Shown: piece after piece, positions 17,655-25,473 of the stretch
Layout of the letters: the number at the start of each line of letters is the position of its first letter
Position numbering within the stretch: position 1 is the stretch's first letter
Source: a bacterium
GTDB lineage: Bacteria > AUK180
Direction: 5' to 3'
Length of the DNA: 64,000 bases
Assembly: GCA_023144005.1 (NCBI GenBank)
Contig: JAGLGN010000005.1
Coordinates: 62,001-126,000, forward strand
The notes under the pieces: generated by a model
The model's database searches: none
Told to the model about the DNA's origin: nothing
The model's input: only the letters and a program-made list of their open reading frames with translations
Position numbers and translations under genes: made by a program

Positions 17655-18824
17655 TTAAAAATCTGTGAAATCCTTATCGATCTTCTCGACCTCTTCTTCC
17701 TTTGTTTCCGCAACATCTGTGGTGGCTTCTCCCGAAGCGCCCCCTTGGATCGAAAATCCCTTAAGAGCCAGATCAAGATCACTTGCCGAATTGGCGTTCT
17801 GCTTGGCAGCTTCCTGTGAGATCTTGCCCTCATTTACAAGGCGTATAAGATGCTGGTCGAAGGTCTGCATACCATACTGGCCGCCTTCTTTCATCGCATC
17901 CTGGATCTCTCCTACACGATGAGGATCCTGTATGAGCTCCTTGATATTTTCATTTACAACCATCACTTCCAGAGCGGGAATACGGCTCTCCATATCAATT
18001 CGGGACAGGAGCCTTTGAGAAATAACACCCCTTAAAGTAAATGCTAATTGAACCCTGATCTGCTCCTGATGCGCAGGAGGGAAAAAATCAATTATTCTAT
18101 TGATGGTCTGGAGTGCGTTCAATGTATGCAGGGTGCCGAATACCAGATGGCCGGTTTCCGCCGCTGAGATAGCAGCTCCGACGGTCTCTTCATCCCTCAT
18201 TTCTCCGACAAGGATAACATCGGGGTCCTGCCGGAGAACATATTTCAATGCATTGTGGAAATTCTTTGTGTCTATGCCGATCTCCCGCTGAGTGATCGAT
18301 GATAAGGAATCATTGTGGATAAACTCGATCGGATCTTCTATTGTAACGATATGTTTCTTGAAATGATGGTTGATGTAATCGACCATCGCGGCAAGGGTTG
18401 TTGATTTCCCCGAACCTGTGGTTCCCGTAACAAGCACCAATCCTCTTTCGTAAGAAGCGAGTTCTTTCAAGACCGGAGGAAGGTGCAGGGTCTTGAAGGA
18501 GGGTATGCTTATGGGGACATGCCTGATAACCGCGCCGATATTGCCCTTTTCAAAAAATACATTAATACGGAATCTGGCGACATCAGGCTCTTCAAAGGCG
18601 ATATCCATTTCTCTATCTGAGATAAATTTATTATATTTTTCCTCGGTAACAGCAAAATATCTCGCGATCTTGTCCATTCCAGAAGCGGGGATGGCGGGGA
18701 AATTGGAAGTGACCAATTCACCATTGATACGCATGATCGGCGGCTTACCGGTTCGAAAATGCAGATCAGAAGCCTTCTTTTCAACCATTGTTATTAGAAT
18801 ATTTTTGATGGGATTAACAGCCAT
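17655..18824 (-). CDS. pilT: Type IV pilus retraction ATPase PilT
   Basis: PilT is the hexameric ATPase that drives type IV pilus retraction. The 389-residue protein has the PilT N-terminus (KKASDLHFRTGKPPIMRINGE), Walker A TGTTGSGKSTTLAAM (about residue 130), the Asp box, Walker B ILVGEMRD, and GTLHTLNALQTINRIIDFFP followed by LAFTLRGVISQRLL. It is about 35 residues longer than typical PilT because of an acidic C-terminal tail with no recognised motif (from about residue 355). PilU is a possible alternative name. AGAGGTG precedes the ATG. Other pilus genes are not in the window. It leads the transcript pilT-pcrA-PAP2-mnmG. Confidence 0.93.
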   Translation of the reverse strand: MAVNPIKNILITMVEKKASDLHFRTGKPPIMRINGELVTSNFPAIPASGMDKIARYFAVTEEKYNKFISDREMDIAFEEPDVARFRINVFFEKGNIGAVIRHVPISIPSFKTLHLPPVLKELASYERGLVLVTGTTGSGKSTTLAAMVDYINHHFKKHIVTIEDPIEFIHNDSLSSITQREIGIDTKNFHNALKYVLRQDPDVILVGEMRDEETVGAAISAAETGHLVFGTLHTLNALQTINRIIDFFPPAHQEQIRVQLAFTLRGVISQRLLSRIDMESRIPALEVMVVNENIKELIQDPHRVGEIQDAMKEGGQYGMQTFDQHLIRLVNEGKISQEAAKQNANSASDLDLALKGFSIQGGASGEATTDVAETKEEEVEKIDKDFTDF

Positions 18825-18840
18825 AATGCACCTCTTTTAT

Positions 18841-18869
18841 ATTATAATGAATTTTTACAAAAATGTAAA
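18841..18869 (-). promoter_or_regulatory. Promoter of pilT with overlapping inverted repeat
   Basis: Minus strand TTTACA (18869-18864), 17 bp, TATAAT (18846-18841). The 7-bp inverted repeat TTTTACA-AAAA-TGTAAAA at 18853-18870 covers the -35 box and part of the spacer and may be an operator. Confidence 0.65.
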
Positions 18870-18908
18870 ATCGAATTATAGGGACGGTGCTTTACTTCTT
18901 TCACTTAC

Positions 18909-19469
18909 TTATTGTTCCTCACACGATCCCAGACATATCAGCCGAGCAGCATATTCCAGACGCTCAAGGTTGATATACGCGGACAAGAGGTCTTCGCCGA
19001 AAGCAATGGCTCCATGTCTGCAAAGTATCATCGCCTTGATACCTTCATATGCCGCCGAAGCGGCGGCGGCAGCCAGATCAGCAGAGCCGGCAGGATAATA
19101 CTTCACAGCGGGAACATCACCCAGCATATCGCCGCCCTCCGGAATCTGTGTCAGATCGATCTCTACTCCCTTGAGCGTTAATGCCGTAGTATGAACTGGA
19201 TGCGCGTGGATGATGGCGTTAATATTCGGTAAAGCGGCGTACAGGCCGAGATGCATTGAAGTCTCCATCGAAGGCACTGCCGTACCCTTGATGACCCTCC
19301 CTTTTATATCCACGGTAATGATATTATCCTCAAGCACCATTGATTTCGGAATACCGGAGGGAGTTATTTGAAAATGGCCATCCTGCATCCTTTGCGACAG
19401 GTTTCCCTGATTAGATGTTACATATCCCCTTTCATAGATGAGTTTAGAAAATCGGACAATCGAGCTCAA
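18909..19469 (-). CDS. Class II aldolase/adducin-family protein (fuculose-phosphate aldolase type)
   Basis: The 186-residue protein matches the class II aldolase/adducin family: GNLSQRM near the N-terminus, ITPSGIPKSM (phosphate-binding region), PSMETSMHLGLYAALPNINA with the catalytic Glu, the zinc ligands HAHPVH and the later RHGAIAFG. Members cleave or epimerise phosphorylated sugars or act in methionine salvage; the substrate cannot be stated. The start is TTG at 19469, overlapping the DUF3160 stop as TTGA, with GGAG 8 nt before. No other sugar-catabolic gene is beside it. Confidence 0.85.
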   Translation of the reverse strand: MSSIVRFSKLIYERGYVTSNQGNLSQRMQDGHFQITPSGIPKSMVLEDNIITVDIKGRVIKGTAVPSMETSMHLGLYAALPNINAIIHAHPVHTTALTLKGVEIDLTQIPEGGDMLGDVPAVKYYPAGSADLAAAAASAAYEGIKAMILCRHGAIAFGEDLLSAYINLERLEYAARLICLGSCEEQ

Positions 19470-21427
19470 TTAAGAAACTCCGGCTTCTCCACCTTGCCGC
19501 TATTGAGAAGTACTTCGAACTCCTCATCTGTGAGGCGTTTATCCATCGGCATTTTGAACTCATAATAATTGAATACCGGTCCGGCAAAAGCCACTTTCTC
19601 ACCTGCCTTCTCCACTGATATCAGGATGGAAAAACCTCCGACACCCTCTTCAAGCACCATTGATGAATTGCCATCGGTGTGAACATCGGCGATCAGAACG
19701 GCTTTTTTTGTTTTCTCATCAATATTTTTAAATATCCGGCCGATAAGATCCGGGAATTTATAAAAATACTCGCCATCATTCTCGCTCAACACTCCTTTGT
19801 TTTCAAGTATTTCAAGCATGCGTGATGACATCTTGGAAAGGATGATGAATTTTTCGTGCATATCGTAGTCATCATTAAAGAATCCGCCCGCCATATCGGT
19901 CAGCTTGAGAAAACGGGTCCAAAATTCAACATTATTCTCCGGAAATCCCGCAAGGAAGTTCTTCCTGGGACCCGGACGGGGACGAAATGATGTCGCTTTC
20001 ATCGTATACGACTGCTTCACATAAAGTATTGTATCATGTCTCAATTCCGCCCAAGAACCAAGAAAGCTCCGCGCCAGACGCTTCTCCCACTTTTTGTTTT
20101 TCGGAATATTGTCCAAAAGAGCGGAGAGTGTATGTATCCATCCGGTATATACCGTGGAATACCACTCATCCTCCTTCATGGAAGAAAAGACTTTTCGCAT
20201 CTTGTCCATCATCTCATCGTAGCCTTCATAATTAGAATCCCCGGTAAGAGAAAGGACAGAGGCAGCGTAATCGAATCCCAGCACATTAAGAAGGTCCAGT
20301 CCGCGAGGCATTCCTCGTACTCCGCCGGATAAAGTGAACGGAGCGGGGGATTTTCCCTCATATTTGTCCACCCACGGAAAAACAAGGCGTGAGAATAAAT
20401 AGGAATCCAGTACAAAGCGCTGGCCGAAAAAGCGCAGGCCTATTGTTGCCTTGAGGTTTTCCTCTCCTTCCGCTGTATTCTCGGCACTAAGGTCACCAAG
20501 GCCGGAGTAGATCATCGGCGCGGGAAGCTTAGCTACACCATTTCGGAAATTTACGATTTCGCTTTCCGATAAGGAATTGAAGCCGTTTACGCCGGGGTGC
20601 TGAAAACGCAAAGCGTCATAATGGATCAGGATCAGATCATCACTGCGGCCGATCAAAAAAGAAATGGGATCAAAGATCTGATGCCATTTTTCATTTAATA
20701 CGGTATTGCCGACCACATTTACTGTCAGGATGATCGCGGCGGCGGTCTGCCGGTTCAATTCCGCCTCGCTCACCTTATTATTCTGAGCAAGAAATGTCAT
20801 TCTTCCCATATACATCATCGCCTTAAAATAATTCTTCAACTCCTGCGTTCTCGTATAATGCCCGCGGGGTTTATATTGGGAATAATCCTCATTGTATTTA
20901 AAGAGATGGCTTTCCTCAAAGCCGCTTGCTCCCGTAATAAGTTTCAACTCGCTTTTTTCTTTATTGTTCAGAACTATCGAAGAAGGCCCGTTGAGCAGGG
21001 CATATGACACCTTCAGATATGATATCAGGAGTTCAAGGCCGTCTCTTGATAGCTGAGAATGATACTCATGTTTTTCCACTGTCCTGATCGTACTTTTTAA
21101 AAGCTCCGACAGCGCAGGAATGAATTCATTGGTCTCCTTTCTCTGCAGCGACTTGTCAAAAAGGACATGGAAGATGTGTGTAACCGCATCAGAAGTGATG
21201 AGGATCGGTGTTTTCCTGTTTCTCAGATTACGGTAAAATTTCTCCAGATCTGGTTCATACCCCTCAACGATAGCCCACCCTTCGATGCGTATGTCCTGAG
21301 GAAGCGCAAATGATTCTTCTATTTGTTTAAGGTTTACGGGTTCGAAACCTTTTTTTGCCTTGCGCATGCCAAACGGCACGCTAAGCAGCAGAGTCACCAT
21401 TATCAATACTAATATACTCTTTCTCAC
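19466..21427 (-). CDS. Secreted DUF3160-family protein
   Basis: The start is GTG at 21427, preceded by AGGAGA. An N-terminal signal sequence (about residues 1-20, LVLIMVTLLLSVPFG) leads into a 630-residue extracytoplasmic protein. The segment ITSDAVTHIFHVLFDKSLQR near residue 75 and the all-helical layout are typical of DUF3160, a family of large exported proteins without known activity. Other landmarks are SGGVRGMPRGLDLLNVLGF and a late WAELRHDTILYVKQSY. There is no lipobox cysteine. It is followed by the aldolase gene with a 4-bp overlap and shares its promoter. Function unknown. Confidence 0.87.
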   Translation of the reverse strand: MRKSILVLIMVTLLLSVPFGMRKAKKGFEPVNLKQIEESFALPQDIRIEGWAIVEGYEPDLEKFYRNLRNRKTPILITSDAVTHIFHVLFDKSLQRKETNEFIPALSELLKSTIRTVEKHEYHSQLSRDGLELLISYLKVSYALLNGPSSIVLNNKEKSELKLITGASGFEESHLFKYNEDYSQYKPRGHYTRTQELKNYFKAMMYMGRMTFLAQNNKVSEAELNRQTAAAIILTVNVVGNTVLNEKWHQIFDPISFLIGRSDDLILIHYDALRFQHPGVNGFNSLSESEIVNFRNGVAKLPAPMIYSGLGDLSAENTAEGEENLKATIGLRFFGQRFVLDSYLFSRLVFPWVDKYEGKSPAPFTLSGGVRGMPRGLDLLNVLGFDYAASVLSLTGDSNYEGYDEMMDKMRKVFSSMKEDEWYSTVYTGWIHTLSALLDNIPKNKKWEKRLARSFLGSWAELRHDTILYVKQSYTMKATSFRPRPGPRKNFLAGFPENNVEFWTRFLKLTDMAGGFFNDDYDMHEKFIILSKMSSRMLEILENKGVLSENDGEYFYKFPDLIGRIFKNIDEKTKKAVLIADVHTDGNSSMVLEEGVGGFSILISVEKAGEKVAFAGPVFNYYEFKMPMDKRLTDEEFEVLLNSGKVEKPEFLN

Positions 21428-21447
21428 AGTACTCTCCTATATGGAAT

Positions 21448-21476
21448 ATCATATAATTTTTCTTCGGGAAAAGCAA
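21448..21476 (-). promoter_or_regulatory. Promoter of the DUF3160-aldolase operon
   Basis: Minus strand TTGCTT (21476-21471), 17 bp, TATGAT (21453-21448), about 20 bp before the GTG start and its AGGAGA ribosome site. Confidence 0.6.
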
Positions 21477-21524
21477 TTTCTTAGTGCTTGATTCATAAAA
21501 ACGAGGACAATGGAATGCTTAGAT

Positions 21525-21553
21525 TTGAAAAAGAACAGCGCTTATTCTATAAT
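21525..21553 (+). promoter_or_regulatory. Promoter giving a leaderless mRNA for the IMPACT-domain gene
   Basis: Plus strand TTGAAA (21525-21530), 17 bp, TATAAT (21548-21553), then five bases and ATG at 21559. The predicted transcript starts at or next to the A of the ATG. No Shine-Dalgarno sequence is present. Confidence 0.7.
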
Positions 21554-21558
21554 ACACC

Positions 21559-21927
21559 ATGGGACACAATATGAAAGGCCGAAGTATCGTTTTGGAAGAG
21601 AAAGGCTCGAAATTTCTCGGAGTAACTTTTACTATTAATTCAAAGGAGGATATCTCGGGGCTTTTGAAGATGTTGAAAAAAACAAAACCGTATTCGAAAG
21701 GGACGCATTATATGTACGCCTATCGGATTGAGACGGGCAGCGGCATTGATGAGGGTAAAAGCGATGATGGAGAGGCCGGTAGCGGAATAAACATACTTCA
21801 GGTATTGAAAACAAAAAATGCAAGCAATGTTATAACCTTTGTTATACGCTGGTACGGCGGCAAGCACCTGGGCGGGAAACGCTTCCGTCTGATCAAAAAA
21901 GCGGCTGTCCTTTCGCTAGTGTTATGA
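21559..21927 (+). CDS. Short IMPACT/YigZ-family (UPF0029) domain protein
   Basis: The product of 122 residues corresponds to the N-terminal UPF0029 domain of IMPACT/YigZ. It shows SKFLGVTF, the region THYMYAYRI, the SDDGEAGSGINILQVL motif and VIRWYGGKHLGGKRF, equivalent to the family's RYFGGIKLG. YigZ proteins are near 200 residues with an extra C-terminal domain; this one stops soon after the IMPACT core, so it is a single-domain form or truncated. In eukaryotes IMPACT modulates GCN2 signalling through ribosome-bound GCN1; the bacterial role is unclear. A second ATG (21571) could also start it. No Shine-Dalgarno site: the start lies right behind a TATAAT box. Confidence 0.82.
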   Translation: MGHNMKGRSIVLEEKGSKFLGVTFTINSKEDISGLLKMLKKTKPYSKGTHYMYAYRIETGSGIDEGKSDDGEAGSGINILQVLKTKNASNVITFVIRWYGGKHLGGKRFRLIKKAAVLSLVL

Positions 21928-21955
21928 TTCATAAATACTAAATTAAGGCGGTCAA

Positions 21956-21985
21956 TTGGACATTTTCCATTTAATCAATTATAAT
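21956..21985 (+). promoter_or_regulatory. Promoter of the secreted-protein gene at 22004
   Basis: TTGGAC (21956-21961), 18 bp, TATAAT (21980-21985). Transcription would start near 21992, leaving a short leader that contains GAGGT (21994-21998). Confidence 0.65.
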
Positions 21986-22003
21986 TTTCATATGAGGTAC
22001 CGG

Positions 22004-22840
22004 ATGAAAAAGTATATTATTTCTATAATATTGATATTCTTTGCTGTTAATGGGAGCTCCAGCGAATTACAGATGGATGTATTTGACCTTGACAATAATT
22101 ATCTGGGCTGGGATCAATATGCCATTCATAAAAAGGCAAGCTACAGCTCAGGCAAAGATAATTCTCCGATCACATATTATATTTTTTCTGCTGGGCGCTA
22201 TCTGGAAAAACAGATCGTTTCAAAAAGCAAGATCTCATCCAAGGACGAAGGGGGCTCTAAATTTATCAGCGGACATTCCCAGGATTCGGATTTTGAAGCG
22301 GATAATTATAAGACCAAAGAGAAAGCCGCGTATTCCGAACCCGACCATCTCTATCAGGGAATGATCGTGATAGATGATAAGGGGAATTGTGTTTATTTCA
22401 GGTCAGAAGAGGCGTTACCGGATAATCCCGAACAAAAAAGAGAAGTAAAGGTACAATGGGTACCCGAAAAAAAGGGGTATATATTTTCCATTTGGGACCC
22501 TAGCGCATTGGAAAGCGAGCAGGTCGAGAACGGTTTTCTGAACACCGGGCATATGATGCCGGTTCTATCTACATTCCCCTTTCTTTTTGATATCTTCAGC
22601 ATCGCATCAGAGGCAAAAGAGGGAGACAAACTGGAATTCATTGATCCATATCACCTGAAGATGATCATCATAACGAAAAGTATGGCGACCCGGGATTCAT
22701 TGACCCTTGATCAGGAGACCGTACAGGAGCCCAAAGGGAATACGCGCTTCTATCCAATTGAGGTGAAGGTTCTGGATACCGTACTGGATAAGGGAAATCC
22801 CACCGATAGCCGTTTCATGCTCAAGTATAAGTTTAAATAA
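22004..22840 (+). CDS. Predicted exported protein, unknown function
   Basis: ATG 22004 is chosen because GAGGT lies 5 nt upstream and a signal peptide follows at once (MKKYIISIILIFFAVNGSSS). The longer frame runs back into the promoter. The product has 278 residues; the mature part is hydrophilic with many Lys, Asp and Ser and probably beta-rich. It contains no cysteine-lipobox and no motif I recognise. One segment (TYYIFSAGRYLEKQIVSKS) and a late 'NTRFYPIEVKVLDTVLDKG' look like a conserved outer-membrane or periplasmic beta protein, but this is impression only. It is a single-gene unit; a repeat-containing gap follows. Confidence 0.72.
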   Translation: MKKYIISIILIFFAVNGSSSELQMDVFDLDNNYLGWDQYAIHKKASYSSGKDNSPITYYIFSAGRYLEKQIVSKSKISSKDEGGSKFISGHSQDSDFEADNYKTKEKAAYSEPDHLYQGMIVIDDKGNCVYFRSEEALPDNPEQKREVKVQWVPEKKGYIFSIWDPSALESEQVENGFLNTGHMMPVLSTFPFLFDIFSIASEAKEGDKLEFIDPYHLKMIIITKSMATRDSLTLDQETVQEPKGNTRFYPIEVKVLDTVLDKGNPTDSRFMLKYKFK

Positions 22841-22997
22841 GGCATAAAAACGGTACACAAGTGCACAAGGCATAGAAGATTGTTCAAAAGTTCAAAGGTT
22901 CATCATTCCCACGCCGTCATCCTGAGCTTCTTGCGAAGGATCCCCCCTTTCTTTATGTTACACCTTCCACACCACACATCACACGCCTCAGTTTATT
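22841..22997. repeat. Non-coding mosaic element B downstream of the secreted-protein gene
   Basis: No gene is visible. The stretch contains CACAAGTGCACAAGG (about 22857-22871), whose core ACAAGTGCACAAGG also occurs in the gap after dapF in the same sense relative to the upstream gene. It also holds GTTCAAAAGTTCAAAGGTTC (22882-22901), related to the phrase after queA. At about 22917-22945 is GTCATCCTGAGC followed by GAAGGATC. That is a short interspersed sequence I know from intergenic regions of many unrelated bacteria. Confidence 0.5.
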
Positions 22998-23042
22998 AAC
23001 ACTCGAGTGTTTCTTTGTTTTTTCGTAAATATTTGGTAAAAT
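22998..23042 (+). promoter_or_regulatory. Palindrome and promoter of the exopolysaccharide operon
   Basis: A perfect 14-bp palindrome, AACACTCGAGTGTT (22998-23011), stands directly before TTGTTT (23015-23020), a 16-bp spacer and TAAAAT (23037-23042). The ATG of the first gene is at 23052, so the leader would be only about 3 nt. The palindrome is a good candidate operator. Confidence 0.55.
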
Positions 23043-23051
23043 CTTTAGACA

Positions 23052-24149
23052 ATGAGCAGATACTTTTTTAAACGGCTGAAGGATGAGTTCAGAAGACGCC
23101 TGCCCTTTGACCGTGCCTTATTAAATGGCTACTCACTTCCTCCACTTAGAATTGATATTGAGCTTACGCACAATTGCAATTTAAAGTGCACGATGTGCTC
23201 ATTTGTGGATGGAAATGAGATCAATAAATATTTCTCAAATCCCAAGAGGTCAAAGCATGAATCAGCGGAGGAATACCCCTCTATTGAAAGGTGGAAAAGG
23301 TTCATAAACGATATCTCTTCTTTCAAGCCGACGATCAATCTTTCAGGCGGAGAGCCCCTGATCTTCCCCCATCTATGGGAATTGCTGGATCTTTTGAAGG
23401 AAAAAAGATTTATTACCACGATGACCACCAATGCCTCGCTGATAAACGAGGAGATCGCGGAGAAGTTGGTCCGCTCAGATATCGATGCTTTGGTCATTTC
23501 CATCGACGGCGATCGCGGGACACATGACAGGATAAGGGGTGTTAACGGAAGTTTTGACAAAGCCTTGCAGGGTATCAAAAATATTAAAGCGGTAAAGACA
23601 GCGCTTGGTGCCAAAACTCCACGGCTTGTCATCAATACTACTATCTCATGGGAGAATTACTCCGACCTATCCTTTGTAAAGAAGCTTTTTCCTGAAATAC
23701 TGCCCTATAAATGGAACATATCTCATTTATTCCTGGGTAATGGCGATATTGCTTTGAAAGACCTTTCGGTCTTATACAATGAGCGCGATGACATCAAGCC
23801 CTTAAAAGTTATCTACGGCAGAATAGATACCGCTACGCTTGGCAAAGAGATACGGGAGCTAAGGTCATCGTCCCTGCCCATCTCATTTCTTCCATCTATT
23901 GATGGAGAGAAATTGAAAGCCTTCTATGAGGACCCCGCGAAGACCCTGCGGAATAAATGCTCATATCCGTATTTCTCGGTGGGGGTACAGGGTGACGGGA
24001 CCATTATCACTTGTATGTACACACCGATGGGAACAATAGATGATGATTTCCGAAGTATTTGGAATTCCGACCGTTATAAGGAATTCCGGCAAATGCTGAA
24101 CGAAAGGATTTTTTCAAAATGTTCGAGGTGCTGCGGGCTATATGAATAA
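23052..24149 (+). CDS. Radical SAM protein with SPASM-like C-terminus
   Basis: The 365-residue protein has the radical SAM cluster motif CNLKCTMC (about residue 42), the glycine-rich NLSGGEPLIFP and the strand TNASLI. Its C-terminal cysteine set (KCSYPYFSVGVQGDGTIITC, then KCSRCCG) resembles a SPASM auxiliary iron-sulfur domain. It would cleave SAM to a radical and modify a peptide, sugar or other small substrate. It leads the exopolysaccharide operon and its last 8 bp overlap the sugar transferase gene, which suggests a role in making or decorating the surface polymer. The substrate is not predictable. There is no Shine-Dalgarno site; a TAAAAT box ends 9 nt before the ATG. Confidence 0.88.
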   Translation: MSRYFFKRLKDEFRRRLPFDRALLNGYSLPPLRIDIELTHNCNLKCTMCSFVDGNEINKYFSNPKRSKHESAEEYPSIERWKRFINDISSFKPTINLSGGEPLIFPHLWELLDLLKEKRFITTMTTNASLINEEIAEKLVRSDIDALVISIDGDRGTHDRIRGVNGSFDKALQGIKNIKAVKTALGAKTPRLVINTTISWENYSDLSFVKKLFPEILPYKWNISHLFLGNGDIALKDLSVLYNERDDIKPLKVIYGRIDTATLGKEIRELRSSSLPISFLPSIDGEKLKAFYEDPAKTLRNKCSYPYFSVGVQGDGTIITCMYTPMGTIDDDFRSIWNSDRYKEFRQMLNERIFSKCSRCCGLYE

Positions 24150-25473
24150 GCGGAACATTTTCCTTTTATTTCTCGATCTCGTGACCGCGTTCCTGATAGT
24201 ATTCTTCATTTACCGCATCAGATTCGGATTTGAGATACCCGCTTCACATAAGCTGACATTCATCCTTCTTATCACATCACCTATTCTATTGATCACCTTC
24301 GGTCTGCTGATGGGGAATTACACAAAGAAGAACAGTATTGATCTTGAGATCGCGGGAAACCTTTTTCTTTCAGGGTTAATAACTTATTTCATCTTTTTCC
24401 TGGCGTTAATGATCATCAGGATCTATCTGAAGAGCCTGGAATTTTCCGCACCGGTACTTATTCTATTTTCTCTGGCGATACCATTTGTGCTCTTGATACT
24501 CCATATATTGGCGGGACGATTCGCATCGAGAGCCAAACATAAAGAAACGCTGCTAATAGTCGGCTACAAAAAAAGCGATCGCAACACATTGGACAAGTAC
24601 CTTAATGATATCATGGACATTTACAATATAGTCGGCACGGTCGGGGATGAACTTCGGGGAATGCCTGCTTTTACAGAGGACAGAGATATCTTCTCGCTCA
24701 TAGAGCAGTACGATGTCAGTAATATATTATTTGCCCGCTCTGTAGATCATTCACTTATTGAAAAGTTGGTGCTTTCCGGATCACTCTTTACGACATCTTT
24801 GCTCTTCACACCGGAACTATACGAGGAATTCAACCGCTGGGGCAAGGTGCGGCCATATCCCCGATTGCCGCTTTTTGAACTTGATATTAATCCCATACGG
24901 GGAGGAAACCAATTATTTAAAAGGATCTTTGATATTCTTTTCAGCATTGTAGGGCTCGTTGTCTTCCTTCCATTCGGAATGATAATTGCCCTGCTAATAT
25001 TGGCTGATTCGCCGGGGAAGGTATTCTTCACACAGATAAGGCTGGGGATCTATGCGAAACCGTTCAAGGTGATTAAATTCAGGACCATGTTCAGGAACGC
25101 GGAAAAGGAGTCCGGCCCTAAGTGGACGGAGCCCAATGATACCCGAATCACCAAGACCGGAAGGATATTAAGGCGCTTGAGCCTGGACGAGATCCCGCAA
25201 TTAATGAATATCCTGGCGGGGCAGATGTCACTTGTGGGGCCGAGGCCTGAAAGGCCGTTCTTCGTGGAGAAACACTCTGCTCTCAAGGGGATAAGGATGC
25301 TGGTTAAACCGGGCCTGACAGGGCTGGCACAGATCAATGGGAGATATGAACTAACTCCTGAAGAGAAGGCGGCATTCGATCTGCAATTTATTAATAATTT
25401 TTCTCTTTCCATGTACTTTTCCATAATTATACGCACGGTAATCATTATTATTGGCGGTAAAGGGGTAAGATAA
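24142..25473 (+). CDS. Polyprenyl-phosphate sugar-1-phosphate transferase (WcaJ/WbaP family)
   Basis: This initiating glycosyl-phosphotransferase loads the first sugar-1-phosphate onto undecaprenyl phosphate at the inner membrane. The 443-residue protein has four N-terminal membrane helices, a CoA-binding-like domain in the middle (LLIVGYKKSDRNTLD) and the C-terminal bacterial sugar transferase domain from about residue 250. Signatures there are KRIFDILFSIVGLVVFLPFG, KVFFTQIRLG, IKFRTMF, RRLSLDEIPQLMNILAGQMS, LVGPRPERP and KPGLTGLAQINGR. Overlaps of 8 bp before and 1 bp after tie it to the operon. Confidence 0.95.
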   Translation: MNKRNIFLLFLDLVTAFLIVFFIYRIRFGFEIPASHKLTFILLITSPILLITFGLLMGNYTKKNSIDLEIAGNLFLSGLITYFIFFLALMIIRIYLKSLEFSAPVLILFSLAIPFVLLILHILAGRFASRAKHKETLLIVGYKKSDRNTLDKYLNDIMDIYNIVGTVGDELRGMPAFTEDRDIFSLIEQYDVSNILFARSVDHSLIEKLVLSGSLFTTSLLFTPELYEEFNRWGKVRPYPRLPLFELDINPIRGGNQLFKRIFDILFSIVGLVVFLPFGMIIALLILADSPGKVFFTQIRLGIYAKPFKVIKFRTMFRNAEKESGPKWTEPNDTRITKTGRILRRLSLDEIPQLMNILAGQMSLVGPRPERPFFVEKHSALKGIRMLVKPGLTGLAQINGRYELTPEEKAAFDLQFINNFSLSMYFSIIIRTVIIIIGGKGVR

